Shown piece after piece: positions 10,056 to 21,439 of a stretch of DNA of 64,000 nucleotides. Below the pieces are notes generated by a model. That model had not been told where the DNA came from. It saw only the letters and a program-made list of their open reading frames with translations, and did no database searches. Made by a program: the position numbers and the translations under genes. The stretch is from Coprinellus micaceus (Eukaryota; Basidiomycota; Agaricomycetes; Agaricales; Psathyrellaceae): positions 1,550,001 to 1,614,000 of the forward strand of contig OX596337.1 of assembly GCA_951394405.1 (NCBI GenBank), read 5' to 3'. How positions within the stretch are numbered: position 1 is the stretch's first letter; the number at the start of each line of letters is the position of its first letter.

Positions 10056-11263
10056 TAGTTTGCATCGGACAGCCACACTCACACTTCTGTGAGTCTTGGT
10101 TATGAATGTTGAGCTGTTGGCGGTATTCACCAGTCGGTGCATGATTGAGAATGGCTCTACACATACATGCACAAAGTGCATTGCTCTCGTTGACATGTCA
10201 GAGCCATACTCCCCCATTGGAGTATATTGGACGGATTGGCTTCCCCTTGGGGTCATGCAGCACCATGAACTGGTGCCCTAGATAGTCTGGGTTGCATGCC
10301 TGAGTAGCCCACACGTCCAGTGTGGAGTCAGCAACATGCTTGCACACACTATCAAGAGATGCAGCAGGTCTCACCCCAGAAGGGGTAGGAGGGAGGCTCC
10401 GCACGTGCTGATGAGCACGATGTTGAAGACCCCACTTCAACTTGGAAGGGGTCTCAACGAAGTCCACCTGTCTGTCCGCCTTGGGGGCAAACCAGGTGTG
10501 GAGGGCCTTACAGGTTGCAAGCGAATGAGCCTGGCCTGAGTGGATCCCCGGATCAACTGCTCTTCTGGCCATGGCCAGCAAGTTAGCAAATATCACAATC
10601 CAATCACAGTCTTCTAGGGCTGTGGCCCTTCCAACTGCCATACAAATTGCTAAAAGCTTGGTGTCCGATGACAGGACCTGTCCTGCCACTGTGACTCCCT
10701 TGCTCCAATGGTTACCTAGGCCTTCATATATGTAGGCTGTGGTTACATTATGCCTAGTGGCCTTGGGGACAGACACGTCCACCCCCATACACACTGTGCG
10801 GATGCTGGTACTCACTGAGTTCCATAGAGTGTTCAGTTCCTGCTGGCGCCTCTCAAGGATATCCTCACCATACTGGTCGAAGCTGTTGAATATGACTTGG
10901 GCCCCATAGAGGTCCATCATCCTAGACCCAGGAAGCCAATTCGTCTGACATACTCCAATGGGGGGGGTATGGCTCCAACATGTAAATGAGAGTAATGCGC
11001 TTTGTGCATGTATGTGCAGGGCCATACTCAATCATGCGCTGACTGGTGAATACCGCCAACAGTTCAATATTTGTAACCAAGACTTGCATGAGTGCGAGTG
11101 TGGTTGTCTGATGCAAACTAGGCATCACATCCTTACCCAGTGCAGAGTGCTGGAGACTGCTGATTGTGACCCCCACTACGTCCAGGAACTCGTTTGGTTC
11201 TTAGAAGATAACCCAAAGGCGAATGCCTTTGGGTTTGAGTACACCCCACAGGGGGATGGTTGA
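10056..11263. pseudogene. Split RNase H remnant of LINE copy C
   Basis: On the minus strand 10928-10056 encodes the RNase H core, including MGVDVSVPKATRHN and LLAICMAVGRATALEDCD. On the plus strand 10935-11263 encodes the terminal region with the CxCxC..HH..C cluster. The two halves point in opposite directions, so no single protein can be made. 11264-11709 is the LINE 3' UTR. Confidence 0.85.
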
Positions 11264-11730
11264 GAGTTGACGGCCTTGCCTGGGCTGGGCTGGTCTCTGT
11301 TGGTTAAGGCCCCTCATGTGGAGGGAGTTGGGTAGGTACCCTGATGTGTCAGTCCTTGCAACTGATGTGGATGAGGGGTACCCTAAGTGCGGCTACTGTG
11401 AGGGACACTGTGTCAGGGGCATGCAAGGGATGCCCCTGAGGCCCATAACACCTTGTGGTGGACTGGTATTGGTGGGGGTTGGACTGGGCTGGGCAGGAAT
11501 GCCGACTCGATATACTGATCTGTTAGTGCTGCAAGGCCTTTTAATGTCTGTCTGCTGGTTGGGGGTGAAACTTCAAGTGCCAGGTGTCTCCAAATTGTCA
11601 AATTTGTGTTTCATAACTGTAGTAGTACTTAGTTAGTGATGTTGGCGCTCTCTTTGTATCTTGATAGTGACCGGACTGCCATTGTGCCCTGGCATATAAA
11701 AGATGATTAAATAAAAAAATAAATAAAAAA
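10056..11730 (+). mobile_element. LINE copy C with 5' inversion (twin-priming structure)
   Basis: The segment 10056-10928 is antisense and matches copy A from about 3325 back to 2450 (RNase H region). At about 10928-10932 it switches to sense and matches copy A from about 3140 to the 3' end, finishing in an A-rich tail (11710-11730). The overlap between the halves is about 185 bp. An inverted 5' part joined to a sense 3' part with tail is the classic product of twin priming described for L1. The copy is flanked by the 76-bp duplication (7454-7529 and 11731-11806), with the TIR element lying between the left repeat and the LINE. It encodes nothing functional. Confidence 0.85.
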
Positions 11731-13658
11731 TGGTCTTGTTATTCAAGGCCTTCGTGCGGGTCCCTGCTTGGGAATCCCAGATGTCGAAGTAGACTGTCAC
11801 CGAGGTGGAGTTCTTTGACTCAGAGTTGATGACCTGTGGGTGGGCTGTCGGAATATAATGTGGGCTCAAGGGCGAAGCCTTGAACACATTGTTGATGTCA
11901 GAGTAGACTGTAAGGTTACTCCCAACCTTGTATTTGGGTTCACCATGTATCACAAGATAGCTGGTGGACTGTGGAAGCCCAACCCACAGATTGCAGGACC
12001 AGGCTGGAAGGACTTGGGTGATCCACCCTCGCACGGCATTCAAGTCACGCTTGGTTGGAACATCCATTGTTCACAAGCTCCAACCCCCATAGGCCTGACT
12101 GCCTGAGAGGACTCAGAGCTGGGATCCAGCACGTTGAAGAATGTTGTTCATCCCCCTGACGATGAAGCTGCTGTCAATAATGGGAATCTGACCATCCTTC
12201 TTGTTGAAGAGAACCATGATCTGTGTGTGAGGCGGACCCTTGGTTGTAGATGCAGGGATCACCGTCTTCTTCTTCTGCTTCTTCCCACTTGAGACGGGGC
12301 CAGCAGAGATTGTAGGCGGGTAAGCCTGGGGGAGGGGAGGAACAGGGCCGCCGTTGACCTTAGTGATCTGCATAGCAGTTAAATCAGGTTGAGCCTGCCC
12401 CCAGGTGGCAGCAGCCTTGATGTAATTCATTTTCGTCTTGCCTCCCTTGGGGGGAATGACTCACGAGTGTTGCTTGTTCATCTTGGAGGGGGAGAATGAA
12501 GGAGGAGGGTTCTGGATGGGGTATTCCGGGGGTGGTGCATCCGCGAGACACTCTCAGATGTTGCGAGCAGATGCCTCGGTGTACTCTCACCCATAGTGGA
12601 AGCCCTTGGGAGGAGCTGTGGATAGGGGGGCTGGGGGTTGCCCTTGTGGGTCGGCCTTCCCCCAGCCTCGAGGTATGAGTGCCACCTGCAACAATGATGG
12701 CTCCTTGACCTCAGGGCTGACGAGCATGTCCTCCATGGGATGTGGTGTAGTAGAGTCCTGGGGATTCCCACCAGGAGGTACAACCTCGCCGCTGAGCATC
12801 TCCTCGATGTTGGCAGCCCAGGACCTGATTGTGGGGGGGGGGGGGGGGGGGGGCGTGGGCAGTGTCGCTGACAGGTCAGCTACTGAGAGGGTCCTCGCTC
12901 TCTCCATGCTCGAAGGGTGGGATCCTCCTGAACTCAATCGGGGGGCAAACCCTCTGGGCACAGGGAGTGGCTTGGGTATGGGGAGATGGGGGATGTGTGC
13001 CTGGTGGGGTTGCCATGTCCTCGTCTTCCAGAAATTTGAACGCTGCCCCCCAGGCAGAGCCCTGGATGGCATCGCTGACACGTTCCACGGTGGAGTGTAG
13101 AATGTTGACAGCCTTGGGTTTGTCAGCGGGAAGATCCCGTCTGAGGAAGAACGTGGCGGCTCAGTTGAGGGAGGATATGGCATCTTCTAGGGTGAGGGTG
13201 TGGGAGGGCGCCGGGGTGGGGAATGGAGTCCTGGTCGCATCTGAGCCAAGACTCACCTCCTCCTCGTCACTCTCCTTGTCATCCTCGGTCCCATCCTTCT
13301 CCCTGTAGACTGTGGATGGTGGAATGGTGGCAGGGCAAGCGCTCTGGTCCTCCTCTCCCCCTCCGCTGATATTCAACAGGTCATCGTCACTCTGGGTGGC
13401 GGTGCTCGTTGATGTTTGAGATGGTCTGTGCGCAACCTGTAGGGTCGGGATGTCTGGGGCGTAATGTTCACGGGCCTGAGCCCCCAACGAGGTGGATTGA
13501 GGGGCCTGGGATAGGTCCCTGTTGGAGTGCATAGAGGCGGCCCTTGAGGGAGGCCTCTGTGTAGAGGAAGCCAAATGGCTGGGATCTTGGGACGACATGC
13601 GGGATTGACCGCCTGGTGGGGATGACTTCTCCTGGAGCGCAGCGGGTTTTTTCTTCAT
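11731..13658 (-). pseudogene. LINE ORF1 (Gag-like) N-terminal and middle part, copy B
   Basis: Reading leftwards from 13658, the frame starts with a Ser/Pro/Gln-rich N-terminus containing acidic stretches (about 13300-13240, with DDLLNISGGGEEDQ and DKESDEEE). Pro-rich segments follow, and then the middle domain that joins the knuckle part at 7529 before the insertion. The frame is broken several times. One break is at a G/C homopolymer at about 12832-12854, where a run of roughly 20 G (C on the coding strand) encodes a proline run and has evidently slipped. Product: structural ORF1 RNA-binding protein, now non-functional. Confidence 0.75.
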
Positions 13659-13802
13659 TGAGGATATTGTAGATGCCCTCGGTGGTCGTATACCAGCCTA
13701 GCAGTCAGGAATACACCTTCCTGGCAACGGGGTAGAGAAGTTGCAAGAGTGGAGATAGGTCGGCCTGATTAGGAAGGTGGTGGTAAGAGATCAAGAAGGG
13801 TG
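13659..13802. other. Short non-coding stretch upstream of LINE copy B ORF1
   Basis: About 140 bp between the copy B ORF1 start and the truncated 5' end of copy D. It is probably copy B 5' UTR or the host target of copy D; nothing distinctive is visible. Confidence 0.4.
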
Positions 13803-15282
13803 TGCTTGGTAACTCTACTCGAGGGCTCTCGCCCAAGAACAAACACATCTTGTTTCATGCGTGTGTGATTCTGATCTGCATGTATGGACACAGACTGTGG
13901 TACTACCAGGGCGCCAGGATCCAAGGTGCACTCAAAATTCTAACCTCCATGCAGTGTAAAACGGCATGCTGGATAATAGGAGTGTTTTGTACGTCTCCTG
14001 CCAGCAGGACGGAGTGCCTTGCAGGCCTCCCACCCTTCCGTCTTCACCTTCAGAAACTCTCACAGCGTGCGGTGTTCTGGACGGCGACCTTATCTGACAC
14101 ACACCCCCTGCGCTCCCTCCTACCGGAGGAGTACAGAGGGATGGGGCCGCCTGTCACCTATCCCTGGTGAACCGCGGCTGTGTAAAGGATGCTATAGGTC
14201 AGACCCTCAGGGGACTGCCCAAACTGACAGAGAAGTTCAAGCCATGTGCAGTCGAAAATGCTCCAGGATCTAGGATGATGGACCTCTATGGGGCCCAAGT
14301 TGAATTCAACAGTTTTGGCCAGTACGGCAAGGATATCCTCAAGAGGGGCTGGCAGGAACTGAACACTCTATGGAACTCAGTGAGTACCAGCATCCGCACA
14401 GTGTGTATGGGGGTGGACGTGTCTGTCCCCAAGGCCACCAGGCATAATGTGACCACGGCCTACGTTTATGAGGGCCTAGGCAACCAACAGAGCAAGGGAG
14501 TCATGGTGGCAAGACGTGTCCTGTCATCCAACGCCAAGCTGCTAGTGATTTGCATGGCAGTCGGAAGGGCTACGGCCCTAGAAGACTGCAATTGGATTGC
14601 AATATTTACTGACTCACTGGCCATGGCCAGAAGAGCAGTTGATCTGGGGATCCATTCAGGCCAGGCACATTCGCTTGCAACCTGTAAGGCCCTCCGCACC
14701 TGGTTTGCCACCAAGACAGACAGACAGGTGGACTTCGTTGAGACCCCTTCCAAGTTGAAGTGGGGTCTTCAACATCGTGCTCATCAGCACGTGTGGAGCC
14801 TCCCTCCTACTCCGGCAGGAGTGAGACCTGCTACATCTCTCAACAGTGTCCACAAGCATGTTGCCGACTCCGCACTGGATGCGTGGGCTACTCAGGCATG
14901 CAACCCAGACTATCTAGGGCACCAATTCATGGTGCTGCACGACCCCAAGGGGAAGCCAATACGTCCAACATACTCCAATGGGGGAGTATGGCTCCGACAT
15001 GTTAACGAGAATAATGCACTTTGTGCACACATGTGCAGAGCCATACTCAATCATGCGCCAACTGGCGAATACTGCCAACAGTTCAATATTCATAACCAAG
15101 ACTCACATGAGTGTGAGTGCGGTTGTCCAATGAAAACCAGGCCTCATATATTTACCCAGTGCAGAGTACTGGAGACTGCCGATCAGGACCCCCCCTATGT
15201 CTGGGAGCTTGTTTGGTTCTTAGAAGATAACCCAAAGGCGAATGCCTTTGGGTTTGAGTACGCCCCACAGGGGAATGGTTGA
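13803..15282 (+). pseudogene. Truncated LINE ORF2 C-terminus (thumb and RNase H), copy D
   Basis: Two frames cover this copy: 13803-14170 (after the RT core) and 14167-15282 (RNase H plus CxCxC..H..C terminus). They are offset because about 20 bp present in copy A near 2311-2330 are missing here around 14140. The second frame of 371 codons is uninterrupted and keeps the RNase H signature VDVSVPKATRHN. A start for translation is lacking, so no protein is expected. Confidence 0.85.
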
Positions 15283-15743
15283 GAGTTGACGGCCTTGTCT
15301 GGGCTGGGCTGGTCTCTGCTGGCTAAGGCCTTGCGTGGAGGGAGTTGGGTAGGTACCCTGATGTGTCAGTCCTTGCAACTGATGTGGATGAGGGGTACCC
15401 TAAGCACGGTCACCGTGAGGGACACCGTGTCAGGGGCACGCAAGGGATGCCCCTGGGGCCCATAACACCTCATGGCGGACTGGTACTGGTGGGGGCTGGA
15501 CTGGGCTGGGTGGGAATGCCAACTCAATATGCTGATCTGTTAGCACCGCAAGGCCTTTCATTGTCTGTCTGCTGGTTGGGGGTAAAACCTCAAGCGCTGG
15601 GCATCTCCAAATCATCAATCTTTTGTGTTTCATAATTGCAGTAGTACTTAGTTAGTGACGCTCGCGCTCTCTCTGTATGTTGATAGCGACCAGACTGCCA
15701 CTGTGTCCCGGTATACAAAAGCTCATTTCCAACCAAAAAAAAA
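13803..15743 (+). mobile_element. LINE copy D, 5'-truncated, with A tail
   Basis: Begins at the equivalent of copy A position 1975 (just after the RT core) and runs collinearly through RNase H, 3' UTR (15283-15734) and a short A tract at 15735-15743. This is a standard 5'-truncated LINE insertion. No clear target duplication is visible at the borders. Confidence 0.9.
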
Positions 15744-16570
15744 TTGCTCGCACGCGACATGCTGCAAGGGTCAGCCTAAGCCCAACCCTCCTATTGACCC
15801 CACTCCCCTGGGGGTGCATCAACTGTTGCAAGGAAGGTCACATCGCCACAGATCAGCAGTGTGAATTCTGGACTGCTCGTTTCAATCATCCCAAAATTGA
15901 TTCCCTCTATGCCAAGGTACATATTATTCAACAACACAGCAGGCAAATTACTCACTCACATCCAGTTTTAAAGGGTTAGATCACTAATCAATAAACTCCA
16001 GATATGTACTTTTAACATTGCAAAGTCTTACGAGTCTCTGAATGTATTCCTCGAATGTGGATGTAATAAATTCGATGTTCTATTTCTCCAAGAGCCGCCC
16101 TGGCGCTTAATAAGACATGCCCCCTCAGCTACAGATAAGGAGGGCTCCAAGGTGATTGGTTCACCTCATCATCCACAATGGCTGTGGCTTGCGCCAGCTG
16201 TGGCCCCTGGGACAAAGCCTTGTGTTTTGACCTACATTTCTAGATGCCTGGACACTATGTGTCCGACGTACCATCAAGACCTTATCGACAATCAGGATGT
16301 TATGGTCATCTCCCTATTTGTGGGGAATGAGCCTATCCATCTCATGAATGTTTACTCCGATGATCAGCACAGAGGAATCGACCTCATTGCTGAACGTGCA
16401 GATCAACTTCCCCAGTTACATCATATGTCAGGGGACTTCAATTGTCACTCGAGCCAGTGGGACGACAAAGTCACTCACCACCAGGCGAAGGCTGTGCTCC
16501 TCATGGACACTGCTGCTACTCTGGGTTTGGAGTATGCTCCACCCCATAACATCAGGCCCACCTTTGTGCT
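15744..16570 (+). mobile_element. LINE copy E, diverged subfamily (ORF1 knuckles and endonuclease N-terminus), truncated both sides
   Basis: The plus strand encodes CSHATCCKG and CINCCKEGHIATDQQC knuckles (about 15746-15865), followed after a short spacer by the ORF2 endonuclease N-terminus. The region around 16085-16160 resembles 'FLQEPPWRLIRHAPSATDKEG', and 16300-16565 carries VISLFVGNEP and SGDFNCHSSQWDD. The protein is clearly homologous to copies A and B but substantially diverged, marking a second LINE lineage. The copy ends where the TIR element begins at 16571, and copy D abuts its left end. Confidence 0.8.
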
Positions 16571-17832
16571 GTACTTTACACTCCCCTATATGTCCTGCAG
16601 GACGTCCAGTAGACCAGTAGAATCCAGTAGAATCCAGGGGACATCTAGCAAATCCAGTGGATGTCCAGTCAATGTCCAGTGGAATCCAGTGAGATCCAGT
16701 GGTGTCCAGTTCAGCACTCAAACAATCCAGTCAATGTCCAGTGGATTCCAGCTTGACTACTGGACATCCAGTAGACTTTGCAAATGGAAAGTATTTGCCA
16801 ATGGTCAACCCCAAGGGGCCACCTCTAATGTGTCCATTGAAATCATGCCACCCTGCTGGGTGGAGGTTTTGATGGAATCACCTGGCAACAGCATTGATGG
16901 CTGGGTGGTTGAGTTCTAAGTATCTCAAATTGTAGATAACACAACCACAAGGAGTATAAAAGCAATCTTCCATTGCATGACCTTTCCTTAATTTAGCTTT
17001 GTCCCATTCTGTCTTGTTTTTTCTATCTACTAACTTTAGGGTACCCCACTTTTTACACACACAAGACTTGGTTCTACAATTGTGTACTATCAAGCTTTCC
17101 TTGTTGACTTCTGGTGATGCATTGCCACACCATTGCCACCCTCCACTGCACCACTCTTGCTCTCCAAAAGCCAAAGCTTGCTAAGCTGCACAACTTTAAG
17201 AAATATTGTTGTAGTGATTGTCTGTTGTCTTTCGGTTTTATGTAGTCTGGCTTCATTACAGGTGTGAAAATACCAGTATTTATAATGTAGACAGGATGTC
17301 AAGAAATAGACCAGTCAAATAAATGAAAAGGCCTGCACAGACTGGACATGCAAATACAAGTAAACAAATACAAACATAATATTTTCCATATTTTTTCATG
17401 ATTTTTCCAGAATTAATAACACACAACAGCACTACTTCAATATTTTGCACAGCCACATTGCACAGCCACATACCTGATATTGGCTGGAAATCATTGGTCT
17501 TCCACTGGATGTCCAGTGGATTTAAGGGGGTGGACATCTACTGGATACGTATCCTGGACTGTCCAGTATCCACTGGACAATCCAGTGAAATTTTGGCTGA
17601 TACAGGACATTGACTGGACAACCACTGCACAATTTGAGCAAATTTGGCAGAGAAAGGCCAGTGAATGTCCAGTAGACATCCAGAATGTCCACTGGATTCC
17701 CAAAGGCAAAATGGGGGAGTGTAAAGTACTCCTCAACTGGACTGCCAGTGGACAAAAATTGGGTGAAAATTGGGTGAAAAGTCCACTGGAAGTCCACTGG
17801 AATCCTGCAGAACTTATGGAGGTATAAAGTAC
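16571..17832. mobile_element. 1.26 kb TIR element with CCAGTGGA/TCCACTGG subterminal arrays
   Basis: The left end GTACTTTACACTCCCC...GTCCTGCAGGA..CCAGTAGAC matches the reverse complement of the right end GTACTTTATACCTCC...TTCTGCAGGA..CCAGTGGAC over about 45 bp with mismatches. Both flanks are packed with the octamer-like motif CCAGTGGA and variants (16605-16775 on the left, TCCACTGG and similar on the right at 17500-17815), resembling transposase-binding subterminal repeats. A second terminus-like sequence, GGGGGAGTGTAAAGTAC, lies internally at 17719-17735 and suggests nesting. The interior (16790-17490) has no transposase. GTAC occurs at both ends and could be TIR or target sequence. Confidence 0.6.
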
Positions 17833-20073
17833 TCCCCCAAAACAGGAGGGCGCCCCTGATGCCTTGTTCCTCCTTGGCTCTGTGTCTAACTGATAATTAC
17901 CACAGTTTCAAAACACTTGGTGCTGGGAGCTGAGCAGTCATAGTACATGCCAAGAGAAAATATATTTCAAGTGGGTAACCTTACCTCACTGAAAATGGGA
18001 GGTTACCTGAGGTTACCTGAGCCAAGTGGTGCTCCCTTATATGCCCTGTGGAATCAAACCGGTGACTGGCAACTTAACACCTGCTGAAATAGGCATCAAT
18101 TTCTGGAACTGAGTACAATCACAGGAACTCCTGACTGCAACTGATGCACTTGGAGGCTCACAGGCTTGGCACTAACAGCTGGCCCTTTTGGGAGGGATTT
18201 TGGCAGGAGGTCGCATGTGAAGAAAGACTTAGTGAAATATGACCACTCCTCACCCTTGTCTGCTCTGCCCACACCACTATTGACCACATCTCCACCTCTC
18301 TGTGGTGTAAAATTCATTGGATTTTTGTAGGTGAAGTTTGATTGCAATTTTCTTCTGATTCCTCCTGGAAATCATACTTGTGGCTGGCTCAGCTCAAAGG
18401 CACCCCTATCCTTCTCCTCATACTGGCTCACTAGATAGCTCTGTTGGGACAGCACTCATCATAATCCACCTACAAATCACTTTACAGGGTGAAATTATAG
18501 TGTTATATTACATATCTTCCCTATAGCAGCATTCTACAGTAATTCCCAATATCCACCCCTCTGATGGGTGCCCAGGCCAGTTTCACATACCCAAGAATGG
18601 CCAGAATAAAAATAAGAAGTACAGCAGATAGTGATGAAAAAAAATCAAGACACTTCTGTTGAGGATTTTAGGCCTGAAGCAGTTACTGCTGGGGGGCGTG
18701 ACCTGCCCTGGGTCCAGGGACCTGGGCCATCACATTAGTCATCCATGCACGTGACACCACATGTCTGGCGAATTTGGGGTTATGGATGCTCAGCTCAACA
18801 AATCATCATATCTCTGTGCCCCTATGCCCTGCTACCTTGTTTATCTACATAACATGCCCATGCTAGTCGAAATGGGATAACTGGCACCTCACATCTCTAA
18901 TATATCAACAAATTCCTTCTGGATATGACTCAAAGGTGAATGGAAACCCTCAGGCTTCAAAAGCACAGTAAGATCTCTGTTCCTTTCCTTTTCTCATTCC
19001 CCTTCATTCTCGGTACCCCTCCACATACCTTGTCCAACCCACCTCCTGCTGACATTGTAAGCACAGGCACTCCTGATGTTCCTGGGCTCCAAACCAGGAG
19101 CCGCTACTGAGGGGGTGTTTGTAGGTGTGGCCCAGCACTTGTGGCAGTATGTCCTGGACAACTGTTCATTAGATGGTAGTGGGCTTGCTAGTGGGTGGCA
19201 ATGGGTGTGCTGTGGTTGATGACATGCACCCATTAGATGCTGGTGGGCTTGCTAACATGTGGTGATGAATGGGTTGTTGGCACAGTGGGTGCACCATGAC
19301 ATGTTTGGTCATGGCCTCCCTGATATCTCCTGGACAACGGCCGCCTTTTTTGAATGTCAGTGGGGTTGGCAACAGGCAATACAATTGAGACTGTCTTCTT
19401 TCTCTTCGTTTTTGTCAAACTCTTCTACTCTTACTTTTTTGTCCCCTCCACGACCTCCTTGAAGGGATGAGTGGCTGAGGCACAGTAAGCATTGAAGTTG
19501 CCTGCTTGAAAAACATGTGACTACTCTTGGCTCCTTGAGGATGGTGGACAATGCTGTCACTTGAGTTCCCTGAGGTGTGACAGTAGGGCGAGGGGTAGGA
19601 AAGAATGGGAGGGCAGGCCGCAGGAGAGACACATCCTGTGAGCAAAAACATGATGTTGGCAAATATTTCTTTGTTGGAGTATAATACACATGTCTCTAAC
19701 AACACACATAGCAGTTGCGCTGCCTCTTCACAGCATCACACTGCTTCTGTACAGCATGTGCTATTTGCACTGCCTCCTTACTTCCATTTTCAAACTTTCT
19801 ATTGTTCTCCCTTATCACTTGTCATTGCTGTGCACTGCTGTGCATGACCTATATATTCACACCTGTGAGTGGATGGTTCTCTATCAAATCCATCCCACTC
19901 ACAGGTATACATCTACTCTCTTCTGTACTTCACATACTTATCAAATCCATCCCACTCACAGTGGTCTTACTCTGTGACTTGCTCTGTTGACAGCTGGAAA
20001 CAGTTGGGGCCTGTGTGTTTATAACAATGAATTGGCTGCCTAATTGTCAGTTGAGCAACCAAGGTCTGAGTTG
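17833..20073. other. Gene-free repeat-derived region
   Basis: About 2.2 kb without supportable genes. It contains a segment at 18050-18175 that recurs at 21545-21715 (GGAATCAAAC..GG..GACTGGCAACTT, then CATCAATTTCTGGAA and GAGGCTCACAGGCTTGGCAC). It also holds a loose direct repeat around 19165-19270 (ATTAGATG.TGGTGGGCTTGCTA). Scattered short reading frames have no recognisable content. Confidence 0.5.
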
Positions 20074-20081
20074 GGCCAAAC

Positions 20082-20389
20082 TAGTGATGGTCACGGGGTA
20101 ACCTGTGGGTAGTGGCGCAGCGACCCGTACCTGTACCCGTGGGAGCCCTGACCCGCAACCCGGCGGGTTTCCTGCGTCGAACAAGCCCAAGAACAGCCAA
20201 AATGGATGAGAAATGACAGAGATATGAGTAATTTGGTAATTCACTCATAACCCTCCGAGTTTCTGTCCGTTTTGGGTGTTCTTGGGCTCGTTTTAAGCGC
20301 CACGGGTATGCGGACGTCTACCCGTACCTGTACCCGTGCATACCCTTCCCGCAAACCCGGCGGGTTTTCAAAACCCTTGACCATCACTA
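20082..20389. mobile_element. 308-bp hAT-type MITE with perfect 8-bp target-site duplication
   Basis: The termini are TAGTGATGGTCA (20082-20093) and TGACCATCACTA (20378-20389), a perfect 12-bp inverted repeat in the TAGNG form typical of hAT elements. The octamer GGCCAAAC directly flanks both ends (20074-20081 and 20390-20397). Sub-terminal blocks with ACCCGTACCTGTACCCGTG and AACCCGGCGGGTTTTC are also inverted copies of each other. The size and lack of coding capacity make it a MITE that would be moved in trans. Confidence 0.92.
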
Positions 20390-20784
20390 GGCCAAACCCA
20401 GACCCCCATAGCAGTTCCAAGACTTGGAGGGGAATGTAAAATTGCATGTAGGGACCACAGCTCAAGACTTGCTTTGGTGCAGGTGTCAAGGATAGAAAAG
20501 AGAGTAAAGAGAGAAGCTCAGAGATGAGAGAGATAAGGGACACACACATAAACACAAAATGGCCACAACAGAAGTACATGGTACAACAGCAAGGTGTATT
20601 GATGGGAGTTCAGCACAGATCAAACCAAACCCTAACCTGAGTTGCAATACCCAGCATGTCCAGCCATACCAGCCAGCACATACTAACTACACATCCACAA
20701 CACCAGATAGCTAAAATCCAACAGCAGGCACAACTTGTTGGGAGAATTCAGTAGCAGAGGACCTTTGTAAACCAACACATTGAC

Positions 20785-20912
20785 AGCGCCGCTACAGTAG
20801 TTTTGAACACCACAGGTATGTGGACGTCTACCCATACCTGTACCCATGCATACCCTACCCACTAACCCAGCAGGTTTTCAAAACCCTTGACCATCACTAC
20901 TACTACCCTTGC
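20785..20912. repeat. Partial second copy of the TAGTGATGGTCA MITE
   Basis: Matches the right third of the 308-bp element, from the CCACGGGTATG block to CCTTGACCATCACTA. Many C/G positions are changed to T/A (ACCCATACCTGTACCCATGC), consistent with CpG decay. The left part is missing. Confidence 0.8.
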
Positions 20913-21439
20913 ACTGCTACCCACCATCCCTAAGGGGCAACATTGAAAGAATTAATATTTGTCATTCTGGATGTGAGGTGCAAGACTGGAATTCCTTAGG
21001 TGTACATGCACAGTATACTACAAAACATGACATCCAAGTTCCCTGCACCTGCAACCACCTCATATGACCTTGTGGAAGTGGGCCAATGCTGCGCATGGCA
21101 ATTTGACCTCATCATTTTTGGCTTACATTGGGGATGGTGGTGGCACACAGGTGCCTGTGGTAGGAGCTGATGCAGGCAGCAGGAGCCAACACAACCCAAA
21201 CACTAGCTACCAAATTGCTTGGTCACTGATTTAGAAATTTACACTAATCAAGTTGTGGTGTATGCCTGGGGGATGGCTTTAAATATTAATGTGTGAGAGG
21301 CTTGGAGCTCAGAAGTGTGGAATATACCTGCAACTTTGCTGGCTTTGATGTAAATAAAATATACTGGAACTTGAATAAAGATTATTGTACACAGGTGTAC
21401 ACCAATTAAATTTGCAACAATATGAAAAGAAGAGAATAT

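Noticed and set aside
17719..17735. GGGGGAGTGTAAAGTAC as the true right end of the CCAGTGGA element
   Set aside because: It matches the first 16 bp of the left end exactly, but the outer end at 17832 matches over about 45 bp including CTGCAGGA and CCAGTGGAC, so the outer end was preferred.
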